DNA of 64,000 nt, taken from Methylocystis sp. ATCC 49242. Lineage in GTDB: Bacteria > Pseudomonadota > Alphaproteobacteria > Rhizobiales > Beijerinckiaceae. The notes beneath the pieces were generated by a model. It searched no databases, was not told the origin of the DNA, and saw nothing but the letters and a program-made list of their open reading frames with translations. The translations under genes were made by a program, and so were the position numbers. Shown in pieces: positions 1-9,289 of the stretch. Within the stretch, counting starts at the first letter, position 1. Every line of letters begins with the position of its first letter. The stretch spans positions 2,424,356 through 2,488,355 of the forward strand of contig NZ_KE124774.1 of the NCBI RefSeq assembly GCF_000188155.2, written 5' to 3'.

Positions 1-20
1 GGTGTGTCGCGAGGCGAAAA

Positions 21-1781
21 ATGACGAGCATTGAGCGGCGGGACGATCCCTATGCGGCGCGGCCCTGGCTCGCCTCCTATCCGGAGGGCGCGCCAGCGGA
101 TATCGAAGAGTCGGACTATTCGACGCTCGTCGACATGTTTCGCGCGAGCGTCGGGAAATATGCGTCGAATCCGGCGATGGAGAGTTTCGGCGCCTCGCTC
201 GACTATAAGGAGCTGGCGCGCGCCGCCGATTCCGTCGCCGCCTGGCTGCAGTCGCGGGGGATCAGGAAGGGCGACCGCATCGCGATCATGTCGCCCAATG
301 TGCTCGCCTATCCGGCGATCCTCTTCGGCGTGCTGATCGCCGGCGGCGTGGTGGTGAATGTCAATCCGCTCTACACGCCCGGCGAACTCGAACATCAGAT
401 CAACGACTCGGGCGCGCGGTTCCTGTTCGTTTTCGAGAATTTCGCCCATACGGCTGAAGCCGCGTGGAGCAGTATGAAAGTCGAGCGCGCGATCATCATC
501 AGGCCCGGCGACCTGATGGGCCTGAAGGGCCTCGTCGTGAATTTCGTCTCCCGTTACGTAAAGCGCATGGTTCCCGCCTATACGCTGCCGGGCGCCGTGC
601 CCTTCACCCAGGTGTTGCAGGCGGGCGCGGAAGAGCGCTTCACGCCCGTGCAGATCGCGCGCGAGGACATCGCCTTCCTGCAATACACCGGCGGAACGAC
701 CGGCGTCGCCAAAGGCGCCGTTCTGCTTCACGGCAATGTCGCCGCCAATGTGGCGCAGACCTGGGCGTGGCTGAAGCGTCATCTCGGACCAAGCAGCCCT
801 CATCGCATACTGACGCCCCTTCCCCTCTACCACATCTTCGGACTGACGGCCTGCTGCCTTCTGTCGGTCATGACCGGCGGCTGCTGCATCCTGATCGCAA
901 ATCCCCGGGATCTCGACGGCATGATCGCAACCATGCGGCGCACGCCCTTCACGATCTTCTCGGGCGTCAACACGTTATACGCGGCGCTCGTCGATCACCC
1001 GAAGATCAAGACCGTCGACTTCTCGAAACTCCTTTTCTGCATCGCGGGCGGCATGGCCACCCAGGAAACCGTCGCGCGCGAATGGAAGGCGCTGACGGGC
1101 AAGGCGATCGTGGAGGGATACGGGCTCTCGGAAACCTCGCCGATCCTTACGGTCAACCATCCGGATATCGAGGACTTCACGGGTTCGATCGGCTATCCGC
1201 TGCCGTCGACCGACGTTTCATTGCGCATGGAGGATGGCGGCGTCGCCCCCTTCGGAGAGCGCGGCGAACTCGTGGCGAAAGGCCCTCAGGTGATGCCGGG
1301 CTATTGGCGCCGCCCAGACGAAACCGCCAGGGTGATGACGGCGGACGGATTTTTCAGAACCGGCGACATCGCGGTCATGACGCCCGACGGCAAATTCAAG
1401 ATCGTCGACCGGCTGAAGGACATGATTCTCGTTTCCGGCTTCAACGTTTATCCCAATGAAGTCGAAGCCGTGCTGATTGAACATCCGAAAGTGAAAGAAG
1501 TCGCCGTCATCGGCGTGCCGAACGAACATTCGGGCGAGGCGCCCATGGCATTCATCGTCGCGCGCGATCCGAGCCTGACACGGGATGAGCTGCGCAAATT
1601 CGCACATGAGCGGCTGACAGCTTACAAGATTCCGCGCCACTATGAATTTCGCGACAGCCTACCGAAAACGAATGTCGGGAAGGTTTTGCGCCGCGCCTTG
1701 AGAGAAGAATATCTCGCGCGCGCCAGAACCGCCCCCGACGAAGGCCGCGGCATGAGCGTCAAGACGGAAATCCGGAGTTAG
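21..1781 (+). CDS. fadD: Long-chain acyl-CoA ligase (FadD-type AMP-forming synthetase)
   Basis: This 586-residue protein belongs to the AMP-forming acyl-CoA synthetase family, which adenylates a fatty acid with ATP and transfers it to CoA. The P-loop-like motif YTGGTTGVAKGA lies near residues 222-233, the motif GYGLSETSP follows, and the C-terminal hinge (DRLKDMI) and catalytic lysine region (LPKTNVGKVLRR) are present. The length is normal for FadD. The ATG at 21 is preceded by a weak purine-rich stretch. The gene converges on bioA. Chain-length preference cannot be told from sequence alone; long-chain is inferred from overall resemblance. Confidence 0.9.
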   Translation: MTSIERRDDPYAARPWLASYPEGAPADIEESDYSTLVDMFRASVGKYASNPAMESFGASLDYKELARAADSVAAWLQSRGIRKGDRIAIMSPNVLAYPAILFGVLIAGGVVVNVNPLYTPGELEHQINDSGARFLFVFENFAHTAEAAWSSMKVERAIIIRPGDLMGLKGLVVNFVSRYVKRMVPAYTLPGAVPFTQVLQAGAEERFTPVQIAREDIAFLQYTGGTTGVAKGAVLLHGNVAANVAQTWAWLKRHLGPSSPHRILTPLPLYHIFGLTACCLLSVMTGGCCILIANPRDLDGMIATMRRTPFTIFSGVNTLYAALVDHPKIKTVDFSKLLFCIAGGMATQETVAREWKALTGKAIVEGYGLSETSPILTVNHPDIEDFTGSIGYPLPSTDVSLRMEDGGVAPFGERGELVAKGPQVMPGYWRRPDETARVMTADGFFRTGDIAVMTPDGKFKIVDRLKDMILVSGFNVYPNEVEAVLIEHPKVKEVAVIGVPNEHSGEAPMAFIVARDPSLTRDELRKFAHERLTAYKIPRHYEFRDSLPKTNVGKVLRRALREEYLARARTAPDEGRGMSVKTEIRS

Positions 1782-1832
1782 AGCGCGTTCGGGAAAAGTG
1801 TAGGCGGCTTTCCGTTCAAACACGCGGCAGAC
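1781..1832. repeat. Possible intergenic palindromic repeat between convergent genes
   Basis: Between the stop codons of fadD and bioA there is a stretch with imperfect inverted halves (GTTCGGGAAAAG against CTTTCCGTTCAAAC). Similar short imperfect palindromes are common between genes in Rhizobiales-type genomes. Only one copy is visible here, so the call rests on form only. It could also act as a bidirectional terminator, although there is no clear T-tract. Confidence 0.25.
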
Positions 1833-1879
1833 TATGAAGCGGGAGCAAATTCGGCGCATTTGAATTCGCCGAATTTTCT

Positions 1880-3151
1880 TCAGCGCGCGGCGCCAAACTC
1901 GTCGGCCGCCTCGTCGATCGCCGTATAGGCGAGATCGAGTTCTCCACCGGTGACGCAGTAGGGCGGCAGCACATAGATCGTCGGACCCAATGGGCGCAGC
2001 AGCAGCCCGCGCGCATTGAAAAAGCGCATCAGATCGAGGCTTATCGTCGCAAGATAGCCGCTTTGCGCAACATTGAGATCGAGGGCCGTGATCGTGCCCA
2101 TGCGGCGCGCGTCCGAAAAGCGGGGGTCATCGGCGAAGCGCGCAATGCGCTCTTCCTGCATGGAGCAAAGACGCGCAACGCGTTCTCGCGCGTCGGTTTT
2201 TTCCCAGACGTCGAGATTGGCGAGCGCCGCCGCGCAGGCGATCGGATTCGCGGTAAAGGAGCTCGAATGAAAGAAGGCGCGGGCGCGCTCGGGGGAAAGA
2301 TGCGCCTCGAAAATCTCGCGCCGGCACATTGTGACGGCGAGCGGCACGGCGCCGCCGGTGAGGCCCTTCGAGTAACAGGCGATGTCGGGAACGACGCCCG
2401 CCTGCTCGCAGGCGAAAAGCGTCCCCGTGCGGCCGAAGCCCGTCATCACTTCGTCGGCGATGAAGAGAACGCGATGACGTTCGCAGATGCGCTTCATCTC
2501 CACGAGCGTGTCGGCGCCATAGATGAGCATCCCGCCTGCGCCAAGGATGAGCGGCTCGACGAGGAAGGCGGCCGCGCCCTCGCGGCAGGCGGATTCGAGC
2601 GCGTCGAGCGCCTCCTGCTCGGCGCCGCGGGCTGGAAAGGGAATTCGCCCGACGTCGAAGAGCAGCGGTTCATAGGGAGCGTTGAAGGCCGAGCGGGCGC
2701 CGGCCGACATGGTTCCGATCGTGTCGCCGTGATAGCTGTGTTCGAGCGCGATGACGCGCGAGCGCGCCTCGCCGCGATTGCGCCAGTAGCCCAGCGCCAT
2801 CTTGATCGCGACCTCGACGCTGGTGGAGCCGCTGTCGGAATAGAAGACGTAATCCAGCCCCGGCGCCGTGATTTCGACGAGGCGTCGCGCGAGCGCCTCG
2901 GCCGGCTCATGGGTGAAGCCAGCGAAGATGATCTGGTCGAGCGACTCCGTCTGGGCGCGGATGGCCTGCATGATTTCCGGCCGCCGATGACCGTGGGTGA
3001 TCACCCACCACGACGATATCGCGTCGAGAAAACGCGTTCCATCTTCGGCGCTGAGCCAGGCGCCCTCGGCATGCGCGATCTTGTAGGCGCCGGGCTGCAA
3101 CGCATGTTGCGTGAAGGGACGCCAGACGGGTGAATCCGAAACGACGCTCAT
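1880..3151 (-). CDS. bioA: Adenosylmethionine-8-amino-7-oxononanoate aminotransferase
   Basis: BioA converts 7-keto-8-aminopelargonate (KAPA) to 7,8-diaminopelargonate (DAPA), using SAM as amino donor and PLP as cofactor. The 423-residue protein starts MSVVSDSPVWRPFT, where the WxPFTQ motif is typical of BioA, and it carries SSWWV, the Asp motif IADEVMTGFGRTG and the PLP lysine in CYSKGLTGG. The same reading frame stays open upstream to 3799, but that part is a shadow of bioD; the ATG at 3151 overlaps the bioD stop by 4 bp, which argues for translational coupling. It is the last gene of bioF-bioD-bioA. Confidence 0.93.
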   Translation of the reverse strand: MSVVSDSPVWRPFTQHALQPGAYKIAHAEGAWLSAEDGTRFLDAISSWWVITHGHRRPEIMQAIRAQTESLDQIIFAGFTHEPAEALARRLVEITAPGLDYVFYSDSGSTSVEVAIKMALGYWRNRGEARSRVIALEHSYHGDTIGTMSAGARSAFNAPYEPLLFDVGRIPFPARGAEQEALDALESACREGAAAFLVEPLILGAGGMLIYGADTLVEMKRICERHRVLFIADEVMTGFGRTGTLFACEQAGVVPDIACYSKGLTGGAVPLAVTMCRREIFEAHLSPERARAFFHSSSFTANPIACAAALANLDVWEKTDARERVARLCSMQEERIARFADDPRFSDARRMGTITALDLNVAQSGYLATISLDLMRFFNARGLLLRPLGPTIYVLPPYCVTGGELDLAYTAIDEAADEFGAAR

Positions 3152-3777
3152 GACACGAAATCCGCGCGCGCGAAGGATGCGTCGAACGCCGCCTGCAATG
3201 TTTTCTGCGTCAGCGGCGACAGGAACGGCAGGCGGCCGAGAATGCGGACGCCGCCGATGGACGCAATCGTTCGCTGCGCCTGCGCTTCTTCGTCGCCGAC
3301 GAAAGCGATTCCATGGATCGAAATGTCGCGGCGACGCAGCGCCTCGATCGTCAGCAGGCTGTGATTGATCGTGCCGAGCGCGGTGCGCGCAACCAGAATG
3401 ACGGGCAGGCGCCAGCGCGCCAGGACATCGATCGTCAGGACGTCGTCGGTCAGCGGAACCATCACCCCGCCCGCCGTCTCGATAATGAGGTCGCCGTCGC
3501 AGACGGGCGGCCCGAGCCTCGCCACATCGATCTCGACGCCCTCGGCGCGCGCGGAAATATGCGGCGAGGCAGGCAGACGCAGTCGCCAGGCCTCGGGGAT
3601 GATGCGATCCGGCGAAGCGCCGGAAAGCCGCGCGACGGTCTGTGAATCCGTCTCGTCCTCGAGACCCGATTGCACGGGCTTCCAGTAACTGGCGCCGAGC
3701 GCGCCGACGAGCATGGCGGAGACGATCGTCTTGCCGACATTGGTGTCGGTCCCGACGATCACGAATATCTTGCTCAT
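3148..3777 (-). CDS. bioD: Dethiobiotin synthetase
   Basis: BioD closes the ureido ring of dethiobiotin from DAPA, CO2 and ATP. The 209-residue protein opens with the family P-loop GTDTNVGKT at residues 9-17 and has the KPVQSG segment that follows in BioD proteins. The metal and nucleotide-contact motif ETAGGVMVPLT is present. The gene overlaps bioF upstream and bioA downstream by 4 bp on each side, so the three genes are almost certainly one transcript. bioB and bioC are not in the window. Confidence 0.93.
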   Translation of the reverse strand: MSKIFVIVGTDTNVGKTIVSAMLVGALGASYWKPVQSGLEDETDSQTVARLSGASPDRIIPEAWRLRLPASPHISARAEGVEIDVARLGPPVCDGDLIIETAGGVMVPLTDDVLTIDVLARWRLPVILVARTALGTINHSLLTIEALRRRDISIHGIAFVGDEEAQAQRTIASIGGVRILGRLPFLSPLTQKTLQAAFDASFARADFVS

Positions 3778-4916
3778 TCGCTGTCCTTTGCGAGCGCATC
3801 GGCGAGATGCGCGATCATCCGGGCGATCTGGTCCTCGCTCGCGTGCAGCGTCAGCGACAGACGCAGCCGCGCGGTTCCTTCCGGCACGGTCGGCGGCCGG
3901 ATGGCGCGAATGTCATAGCCATGGGCGCGCATGGCGGCGGCGAGCGCGAGAGCGCGCCCGTCGGCGTCGACAATGATTGGCTGTATCTGGGAACCGGAGG
4001 GCGCGACGCCGCACAGCGTCTGCAACGCCAACCCGGCGCGATCGACGCGGGCCTGCAGCGCCGCTCGACGATCGTCCGCCCTTTCGACGAGCTTCAGGGA
4101 CGCGCGGACGCAGGCGGCGACGAGCGGCGACGGCGCGGTTGCAAAGATGAAATTGCGGCAGCGGTTGATGAGAAAATCGCGCAAAGGCGACGCCAGACAC
4201 GCCAGCGCGCCGGAAACGCCGAGCGCCTTGCCGCAGGTGTGCACGCTGATCACATTCTCGCGGCCCTCGAGGCCCGCCGCAAGGCCGCGGCCGCCGGGGC
4301 CAAAGACCCCCGTCGCATGGGCTTCGTCGACCATGAGAAAGGCTTCATGCCGCTCGGCGAGGGCCATCAGATCGTCGAGCGGCGCCTTGCAACCATCCAT
4401 GCTGTAGAGACTTTCGACGACGATCCAGGCGCGCCCCACGCCGCCCTTGCCGCGCCAGTCGCGGATCGCCTCTTCCGCGGCGTTTGCGTCATTGTGCGCG
4501 AAAGAGACCCGCGGCGCGCGCGACAGGCGCATGCCGTCATGCGCGCTCGCATGCACGAGCGCGTCGTGGACAATCAGATCCTCGCGTTGCGGGAGCGTCG
4601 CCAGCAATGCTTCATTGGCCGAGAAGCCTGCGCCGAAGAAGAGCGCGCTCTGCGCGTGGAAGAAGCGCGCCGCTTCTTCTTCCAGCGCCTCATGCTCGGG
4701 ATGATTGCCGCGCAGCAGCCGCGATCCGCCGGCCCCGACGGGCGCGCCGCGCGCCAGCGCTGCAGCCGCAGCCTCGGCGAGAGCCGGCGACTCGGCGAGC
4801 CCGAGATAATCATTGGACGCGAAATCGAGTCCCGCGCGCGGCTCGAGCGCGCGCAGCCGGTCGCGCGCGGCGAGGCCGGCGAGATCCGCCTCATAGCGTT
4901 CAAGGATTGCGCGCAC
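3774..4916 (-). CDS. bioF: 8-amino-7-oxononanoate synthase
   Basis: BioF is a PLP enzyme that condenses pimeloyl-ACP (or pimeloyl-CoA) with alanine to give KAPA. The 380-residue protein shows the alpha-oxoamine synthase signatures FASNDYLGL, GSGGSRLL-type (here GAGGSRLLRG), DEAHATGVFG and the PLP lysine in HTCGKALG. The start in this frame is GTG at 4916; an ATG four bases upstream is out of frame. It is the first gene of the bioFDA operon, and the 138 bp to the divergent gene at 5055 must hold the promoter. Confidence 0.92.
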   Translation of the reverse strand: MRAILERYEADLAGLAARDRLRALEPRAGLDFASNDYLGLAESPALAEAAAAALARGAPVGAGGSRLLRGNHPEHEALEEEAARFFHAQSALFFGAGFSANEALLATLPQREDLIVHDALVHASAHDGMRLSRAPRVSFAHNDANAAEEAIRDWRGKGGVGRAWIVVESLYSMDGCKAPLDDLMALAERHEAFLMVDEAHATGVFGPGGRGLAAGLEGRENVISVHTCGKALGVSGALACLASPLRDFLINRCRNFIFATAPSPLVAACVRASLKLVERADDRRAALQARVDRAGLALQTLCGVAPSGSQIQPIIVDADGRALALAAAMRAHGYDIRAIRPPTVPEGTARLRLSLTLHASEDQIARMIAHLADALAKDSE

Positions 4917-5054
4917 GCATTTTCTTCCCGATTTTTGCCGTGGTGGTAGCGGCCATGCGCCGCAGCGTCAAGAATGGCCGAGCTTGGCCGCAAGGGTTGA
5001 AAAATATGCCTCGCGCCGCAATTTAAAGCCTGTTCCCCAAAGCGAGCGCCGCGC

Positions 5055-5540
5055 ATGAACCCACCGCAGGAAGCCGATCCTCCTCCCGCGCATGCGCCAT
5101 GGCCGCCGATACTGTTGGCGGTGACTCTGGCGGCCGGCGCGACCCTCGACCAGCTGAGCGGCGGCGCCTTCAAATCTTGTGTTTCCTTCCCCGCAGCGGT
5201 CGCGCTGGGAGCCGCAATTGTGGCGCTGGCGCTCGCCAATGACATATGGTGCGCAATGGTGCTCGCGCGGCACAAGACGACGATCCTGCCGCATCGCGCG
5301 GCCTCGCGTCTTGCGACCGACGGCCCGTTTCAATGGTCGCGCAATCCGATCTACGTGTCGCATGTCGCGATCGTCTTCGGGCTGGGACTTCTGCTGAACT
5401 CGCCTTTCACCATCTTGCTCACGCCGCTTCTCGCCTTCGCTTTGGCGAAACTCTCGATCGAACCGGAAGAGCGGCATCTTGTTCGTAAATTCGGCGACGA
5501 ATACCAAGCCTATATGGCGCGCACGCGCCGTTGGCTCTAA
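5055..5540 (+). CDS. Isoprenylcysteine methyltransferase-like (ICMT/PEMT-type) membrane protein
   Basis: This 161-residue membrane protein has three to four hydrophobic segments and the C-terminal signature of the ICMT/phospholipid methyltransferase superfamily: [14 protein letters not shown] around residues 93-106, then [24 protein letters not shown]-like spacing, including the conserved E and the YxxY pattern. These proteins methylate small molecules or lipids at the membrane using SAM; the substrate here is unknown. It lies 31 bp upstream of copA on the same strand and may be cotranscribed with it. Confidence 0.75.
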   Translation: MNPPQEADPPPAHAPWPPILLAVTLAAGATLDQLSGGAFKSCVSFPAAVALGAAIVALALANDIWCAMVLARHKTTILPHRAASRLATDGPFQWSRNPIYVSHVAIVFGLGLLLNSPFTILLTPLLAFALAKLSIEPEERHLVRKFGDEYQAYMARTRRWL

Positions 5541-5571
5541 GGTTGCGACGCCAAAATCGGGACGCTTGAAC

Positions 5572-8337
5572 ATGAACGCTGAAACCCGGCCCGCCGAGCG
5601 GCTTGACTTCAATGTGCGGGGCATGACCTGCGCTTCTTGCGTCGCCCATGTAGAAAAGGCGCTCGTTCACACGCCGGGGGTAACATCGGCGAGCGTCAAT
5701 CTGGCGACGGAACGCGCGGAAGTCGCGCTCGCGCCCGGGGCCGATCCCTCGGCGCTCGTCAAATCCGTGACCAACGCCGGCTATGAGCCCGTCGTCGAAA
5801 CCATCGAGCTCGGCGTCGGCGGCATGACCTGCGCCTCTTGCGTCGCCCATGTCGAAAAGGCGTTGCGCGCCGTTCCCGGCGTATTGGAGGCGACGGTCAA
5901 TCTCGCGACGGAGCGCGCCAGCGTGCGCGCGCTCGCCGGCCCCGGCCTAACGGACAGGCTGCGCCGCGCTGTCGTCGCGGCCGGCTACGAGCCGCGCAGC
6001 GTCGCGACCGACGCCGGCGCGTCGGACCGCGAGCGCGCGCGGCGCGAGGAGGAAATGCGCGCGCTGCGTTTCCGCCTCATCACTTCGGCCATCTTCACGG
6101 CGCCGGTCTTCTTGCTCGAAATGGGCGGGCACATGATCCCGGCCTTTCACCATTGGGTGATGGGGACGATCGGAGAGGAGATGGTCCGCCAGATCTCCTT
6201 CCTCTGCGCGACGATCGTGCTGTTCGGCCCCGGGCTGGTCTTCTTCCTGAAGGGTGTTCCATCACTTTTGCGCGGCCAGCCGGACATGAACGCGCTCGTC
6301 GCGGTTGGAACTTCGAGCGCCTATTTCTATTCCGTCGTCGCCACCTTCATGCCGCATCTGCTGCCGGAAGGCGCGGTGCATGTCTATTACGAAGCGGCGG
6401 TCGTCATCGTGACGCTGATTCTCTTCGGCCGCTTTCTCGAGGCGCGCGCCAAGGGCCGCACCTCGGAAGCCATCCGGGCGCTGGCGCGACTGCAGCCGAA
6501 GACCGCGCGCGTCGAACGCGATGGCGAGACGGTCGACGTCGACATCGATGAAGTTCGCGTCGGCGATATCGTGCTGGTGCGTCCCGGCGAGCGTATTCCA
6601 ACCGACGGCGTCGTGACCGCGGGCGCGTCCCATGTCGACGAATCCATGGTGACCGGCGAACCGGCGCCGGTCGCGAAGACCGTCGGCGCGAGCGTGACCG
6701 GCGCGACGGTCAATGGCGCCGGCGCGTTCTCCTTCCGCGCGACGCGCGTCGGCGCCGACACCACGCTCGCGGGCATCATCCGCATGGTCGAACAGGCGCA
6801 GGGCGCGAAGCTGCCCATCCAGGCGATGGTGGATCGCGTCACCGCGGTCTTCGTGCCGGCGGTGTTCGCGGCGGCGGCGCTCACCTTCGTCATCTGGATG
6901 TTCGTCGGCCCCGAGCCGCGCCTCACCTATGCGTTGGTCAACGCCGTCGCGGTTCTCATCATCGCCTGCCCCTGCGCCATGGGTCTTGCGACTCCGGCGG
7001 CCATCATGACCGGCACGGGCCGCGCGGCGGAGCTCGGTGTGCTTTTCCGCAAGGGCGAGGCGCTGCAGACGCTGCGTGACGTGACCTTGATCGCCTTCGA
7101 CAAGACCGGCACGCTCACTTTCGGCAAGCCGCGGCTGACGGACCTCGTCGCGGCGCCCGGGATGAACGAGGACGAATTGCTGCGGCTGACCGCGGCCGTC
7201 GAGGCGCAGTCGGAGCATCCGGTCGCCGCCGCGATCGTCGCCGCCGCCAGGGATCGCGGCCTTGCGCTCGCGCGGGTCGCCGATTTCGCCTCCATCTCCG
7301 GCATGGGAGTCACGGGCGTCGTCGAGGGCCGCAAGATCGCGGTCGGCGCCGAACGCTACATGACCTCGCTCGGCCTCGATACGAAAGCCTTCGAGGAAAG
7401 CGCGGCCACGCTTTCGGCCGACGGCAAGACGCCCTTCTATGTCGCCGTCGACGGCAGGCTCGGCGCCATCCTTTCGGTCGCGGACGATCTGAAGCCGACG
7501 ACGAAGCCCGCCATCGAAGCGCTGCACACGATCGGCGTGAAAACCGCGATGATCACCGGCGACGACGCGCGCACCGCGAACGCCATCGCCCGCAGGCTCG
7601 GGATCGACGAGGTCGTGGCCGGCGTGATGCCGGACGGCAAGGTCGCGACGCTGGAGCGGCTGCGCGAGAAGAACAAAATCGCCTTCGTCGGCGACGGCGT
7701 GAATGACGCGCCGGCGCTTGCCGCAGCCGACGCCGGCATTGCGATCGGCACGGGCACCGACATTGCGATCGAGGCGGCGGACGTCGTGCTGATGTCGGGC
7801 GATCTGGCCAAGGTGCCCACGGCGCTGGCGCTCTCGCGCGCGACCATGCGCAATATCGCGCAGAATCTCTTCTGGGCCTTCGGCTACAATGTCGTGCTCA
7901 TCCCCGTGGCGGCCGGCGCGCTGTTCCCCATCAATGGCACGCTGCTCTCGCCAATGTTCGGCGCCGCGGCCATGGCGTTGTCGAGCACCTTCGTGCTCAC
8001 CAATGCGCTTCGCCTGCGTCGCTTCAGGCCGCCGGTGATCGACGTGGCCTCGCCCGCCCCGACGATCACGCATGAAAGCGCGGTGCCCGCCGAGGCGCCC
8101 GCGCCCATCGAACAGGACAACAAGGAGGAACCAATGACCACGTTCAATGTGAAGGACATGACCTGCGGCATGTGCGTGAAACATGTCACCAAGGCCGTGC
8201 AGACGGTAGAGCCCGGCGCCGATGTGAAGGTCGATCTTGCGACCGGCAAGGTGGAAGTCAGCCCGGCGCCGAAGGATCCGCAGGCGCTGGCCAACGCCAT
8301 CACCGAGGCTGGCTATCCCGCGCAGGTCGCCGCCTGA
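5572..8337 (+). CDS. copA: Copper-translocating P-type ATPase with extra C-terminal CopZ-like domain
   Basis: This P1B-type ATPase exports Cu+ from the cytoplasm. The 921-residue protein has two N-terminal heavy-metal-binding domains with CASC at residues 20-23 and 87-90, the actuator TGE at 361-363, the transmembrane CPC at 466-468, the phosphorylated Asp510 in DKTGT, the SEHP motif and the hinge GDGVNDAP from 707. An HMA domain (CGMC at 865-868) follows the last membrane helices, which is unusual. The ATG at 5572 is chosen because the upstream part of the frame overlaps the preceding gene and lacks family similarity. In a methanotroph, copper export and delivery matter for pMMO. Confidence 0.95.
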   Translation: MNAETRPAERLDFNVRGMTCASCVAHVEKALVHTPGVTSASVNLATERAEVALAPGADPSALVKSVTNAGYEPVVETIELGVGGMTCASCVAHVEKALRAVPGVLEATVNLATERASVRALAGPGLTDRLRRAVVAAGYEPRSVATDAGASDRERARREEEMRALRFRLITSAIFTAPVFLLEMGGHMIPAFHHWVMGTIGEEMVRQISFLCATIVLFGPGLVFFLKGVPSLLRGQPDMNALVAVGTSSAYFYSVVATFMPHLLPEGAVHVYYEAAVVIVTLILFGRFLEARAKGRTSEAIRALARLQPKTARVERDGETVDVDIDEVRVGDIVLVRPGERIPTDGVVTAGASHVDESMVTGEPAPVAKTVGASVTGATVNGAGAFSFRATRVGADTTLAGIIRMVEQAQGAKLPIQAMVDRVTAVFVPAVFAAAALTFVIWMFVGPEPRLTYALVNAVAVLIIACPCAMGLATPAAIMTGTGRAAELGVLFRKGEALQTLRDVTLIAFDKTGTLTFGKPRLTDLVAAPGMNEDELLRLTAAVEAQSEHPVAAAIVAAARDRGLALARVADFASISGMGVTGVVEGRKIAVGAERYMTSLGLDTKAFEESAATLSADGKTPFYVAVDGRLGAILSVADDLKPTTKPAIEALHTIGVKTAMITGDDARTANAIARRLGIDEVVAGVMPDGKVATLERLREKNKIAFVGDGVNDAPALAAADAGIAIGTGTDIAIEAADVVLMSGDLAKVPTALALSRATMRNIAQNLFWAFGYNVVLIPVAAGALFPINGTLLSPMFGAAAMALSSTFVLTNALRLRRFRPPVIDVASPAPTITHESAVPAEAPAPIEQDNKEEPMTTFNVKDMTCGMCVKHVTKAVQTVEPGADVKVDLATGKVEVSPAPKDPQALANAITEAGYPAQVAA
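8134..8337 (+). CDS. Possible separately translated CopZ-like copper chaperone (internal start in copA)
   Basis: A strong Shine-Dalgarno AAGGAGG (8122-8128) sits 5 nt before an ATG at 8134, in frame within copA. Starting there gives a 67-residue protein, [14 protein letters not shown]..., which is the normal length of a free CopZ/Atx1 chaperone, with one CxxC metal site. The same residues also end the full CopA. Either the gene makes both products, or an ancestral copA-copZ pair has fused and kept the old ribosome binding site. The second product is inferred and not proven. Confidence 0.5.
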   Translation: MTTFNVKDMTCGMCVKHVTKAVQTVEPGADVKVDLATGKVEVSPAPKDPQALANAITEAGYPAQVAA

Positions 8338-8404
8338 CGCGACGGCAATCACGCGCGGCGCAGATGCGCCGCGCGCCATCTTCCCTTTTATCGAAAGCCC
8401 TTCA

Positions 8405-9280
8405 ATGACCCGATCGCTCAGCGGAAAGACGCTTTTCATCACGGGCGCGAGCCGCGGCATCGGACTCGCAATCGCCAATCGCGCCGCGCGCGACGGCGCC
8501 AATGTCGCCATTGCGGCGAAGAGCGTGGCGGAGAACCCGAAAATCCCCGGCACGATCTATACGGCGGCGGCGGAGATCGAGGCCGCCGGCGGCAAGGCGC
8601 TGGCGATACATTGCGACATTCGCTTCGACGATCAGGTCGAGGCGGCTGTCAAGAAGACGGCCGAGACCTTCGGCGGCGTCGACATACTCGTCAACAACGC
8701 CAGCGCCATCGATCTGCGCGGGATCGACATGCTGGAGATGAAGCGCTTCGATCTGATGCATCAGATCAACGCGCGGGGAACCTATCTTTGCGCGAAGATG
8801 GCCCTGCCCTTCCTGCGCAAGGCGGAAAATCCCCACATACTCACCATGTCGCCGCCGCTCGACATGAACCCGAAATGGTTCAGCCCCAACCTCGCCTATA
8901 CAATGGCCAAATACGGCATGAGCCTCGTGACCCTCGGGCTGGCGAGGGATCTCGCGCGCGACGGCGTCGCGGTGAATTCGCTGTGGCCCGAGACGGCGAT
9001 CGCCACCGCCGCAGTCGGCAATCTTCTGGGCGGCGAGGAAGTCATCAGGCGCGCACGCAAGCCGGAGATCGTCGCTGACGCCGCTCATGCAATCCTCACG
9101 CGCCCCTCGCGCGACTGCACCGGCAATTTCTTCGTCGACGTGCGCGTATTGGCGGAGGAAGGCGTGAGCGACCTTGCGCCCTATTCCGTCGATCCCTCGC
9201 TCGATGCGGTGCTCGACTTTTTCCTCGAGGAGCCGATCAGCGCCAATGTTCGCAAATCGGCGTTCCATCCGGGAAAGTAG
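8405..9280 (+). CDS. Short-chain dehydrogenase/reductase (HSDL2-like)
   Basis: The 291-residue protein is an NAD(P)-dependent SDR. It has the Rossmann motif TGASRGIG near residues 13-20, NNAS near residue 98, and a catalytic YTMAKYG (Tyr-x3-Lys) near residue 165. It has a C-terminal stretch typical of the hydroxysteroid-dehydrogenase-like 2 group, where the catalytic Ser position is often replaced (here the preceding motif is TMSPPLD). The substrate is unknown. The ATG at 8405 follows copA by 67 bp and lies in the same direction. Confidence 0.85.
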   Translation: MTRSLSGKTLFITGASRGIGLAIANRAARDGANVAIAAKSVAENPKIPGTIYTAAAEIEAAGGKALAIHCDIRFDDQVEAAVKKTAETFGGVDILVNNASAIDLRGIDMLEMKRFDLMHQINARGTYLCAKMALPFLRKAENPHILTMSPPLDMNPKWFSPNLAYTMAKYGMSLVTLGLARDLARDGVAVNSLWPETAIATAAVGNLLGGEEVIRRARKPEIVADAAHAILTRPSRDCTGNFFVDVRVLAEEGVSDLAPYSVDPSLDAVLDFFLEEPISANVRKSAFHPGK

Positions 9281-9289
9281 GCGGACGCC

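Noticed and set aside
1880-3799. A 639-residue open frame that would make bioA a larger or fused protein
   Set aside because: The first 216 residues are an out-of-frame reading of bioD; the real BioA start at 3151 overlaps bioD by 4 bp and matches the family.
5479-5571. Extension of CopA by 31 residues upstream
   Set aside because: It overlaps the preceding gene's coding sequence and lacks similarity to CopA N-termini.
6262-8553. A 763-residue antisense open frame across copA
   Set aside because: GC-rich codon bias makes long open frames on the opposite strand; it is Arg/His-rich, has no domain and no ribosome binding site.
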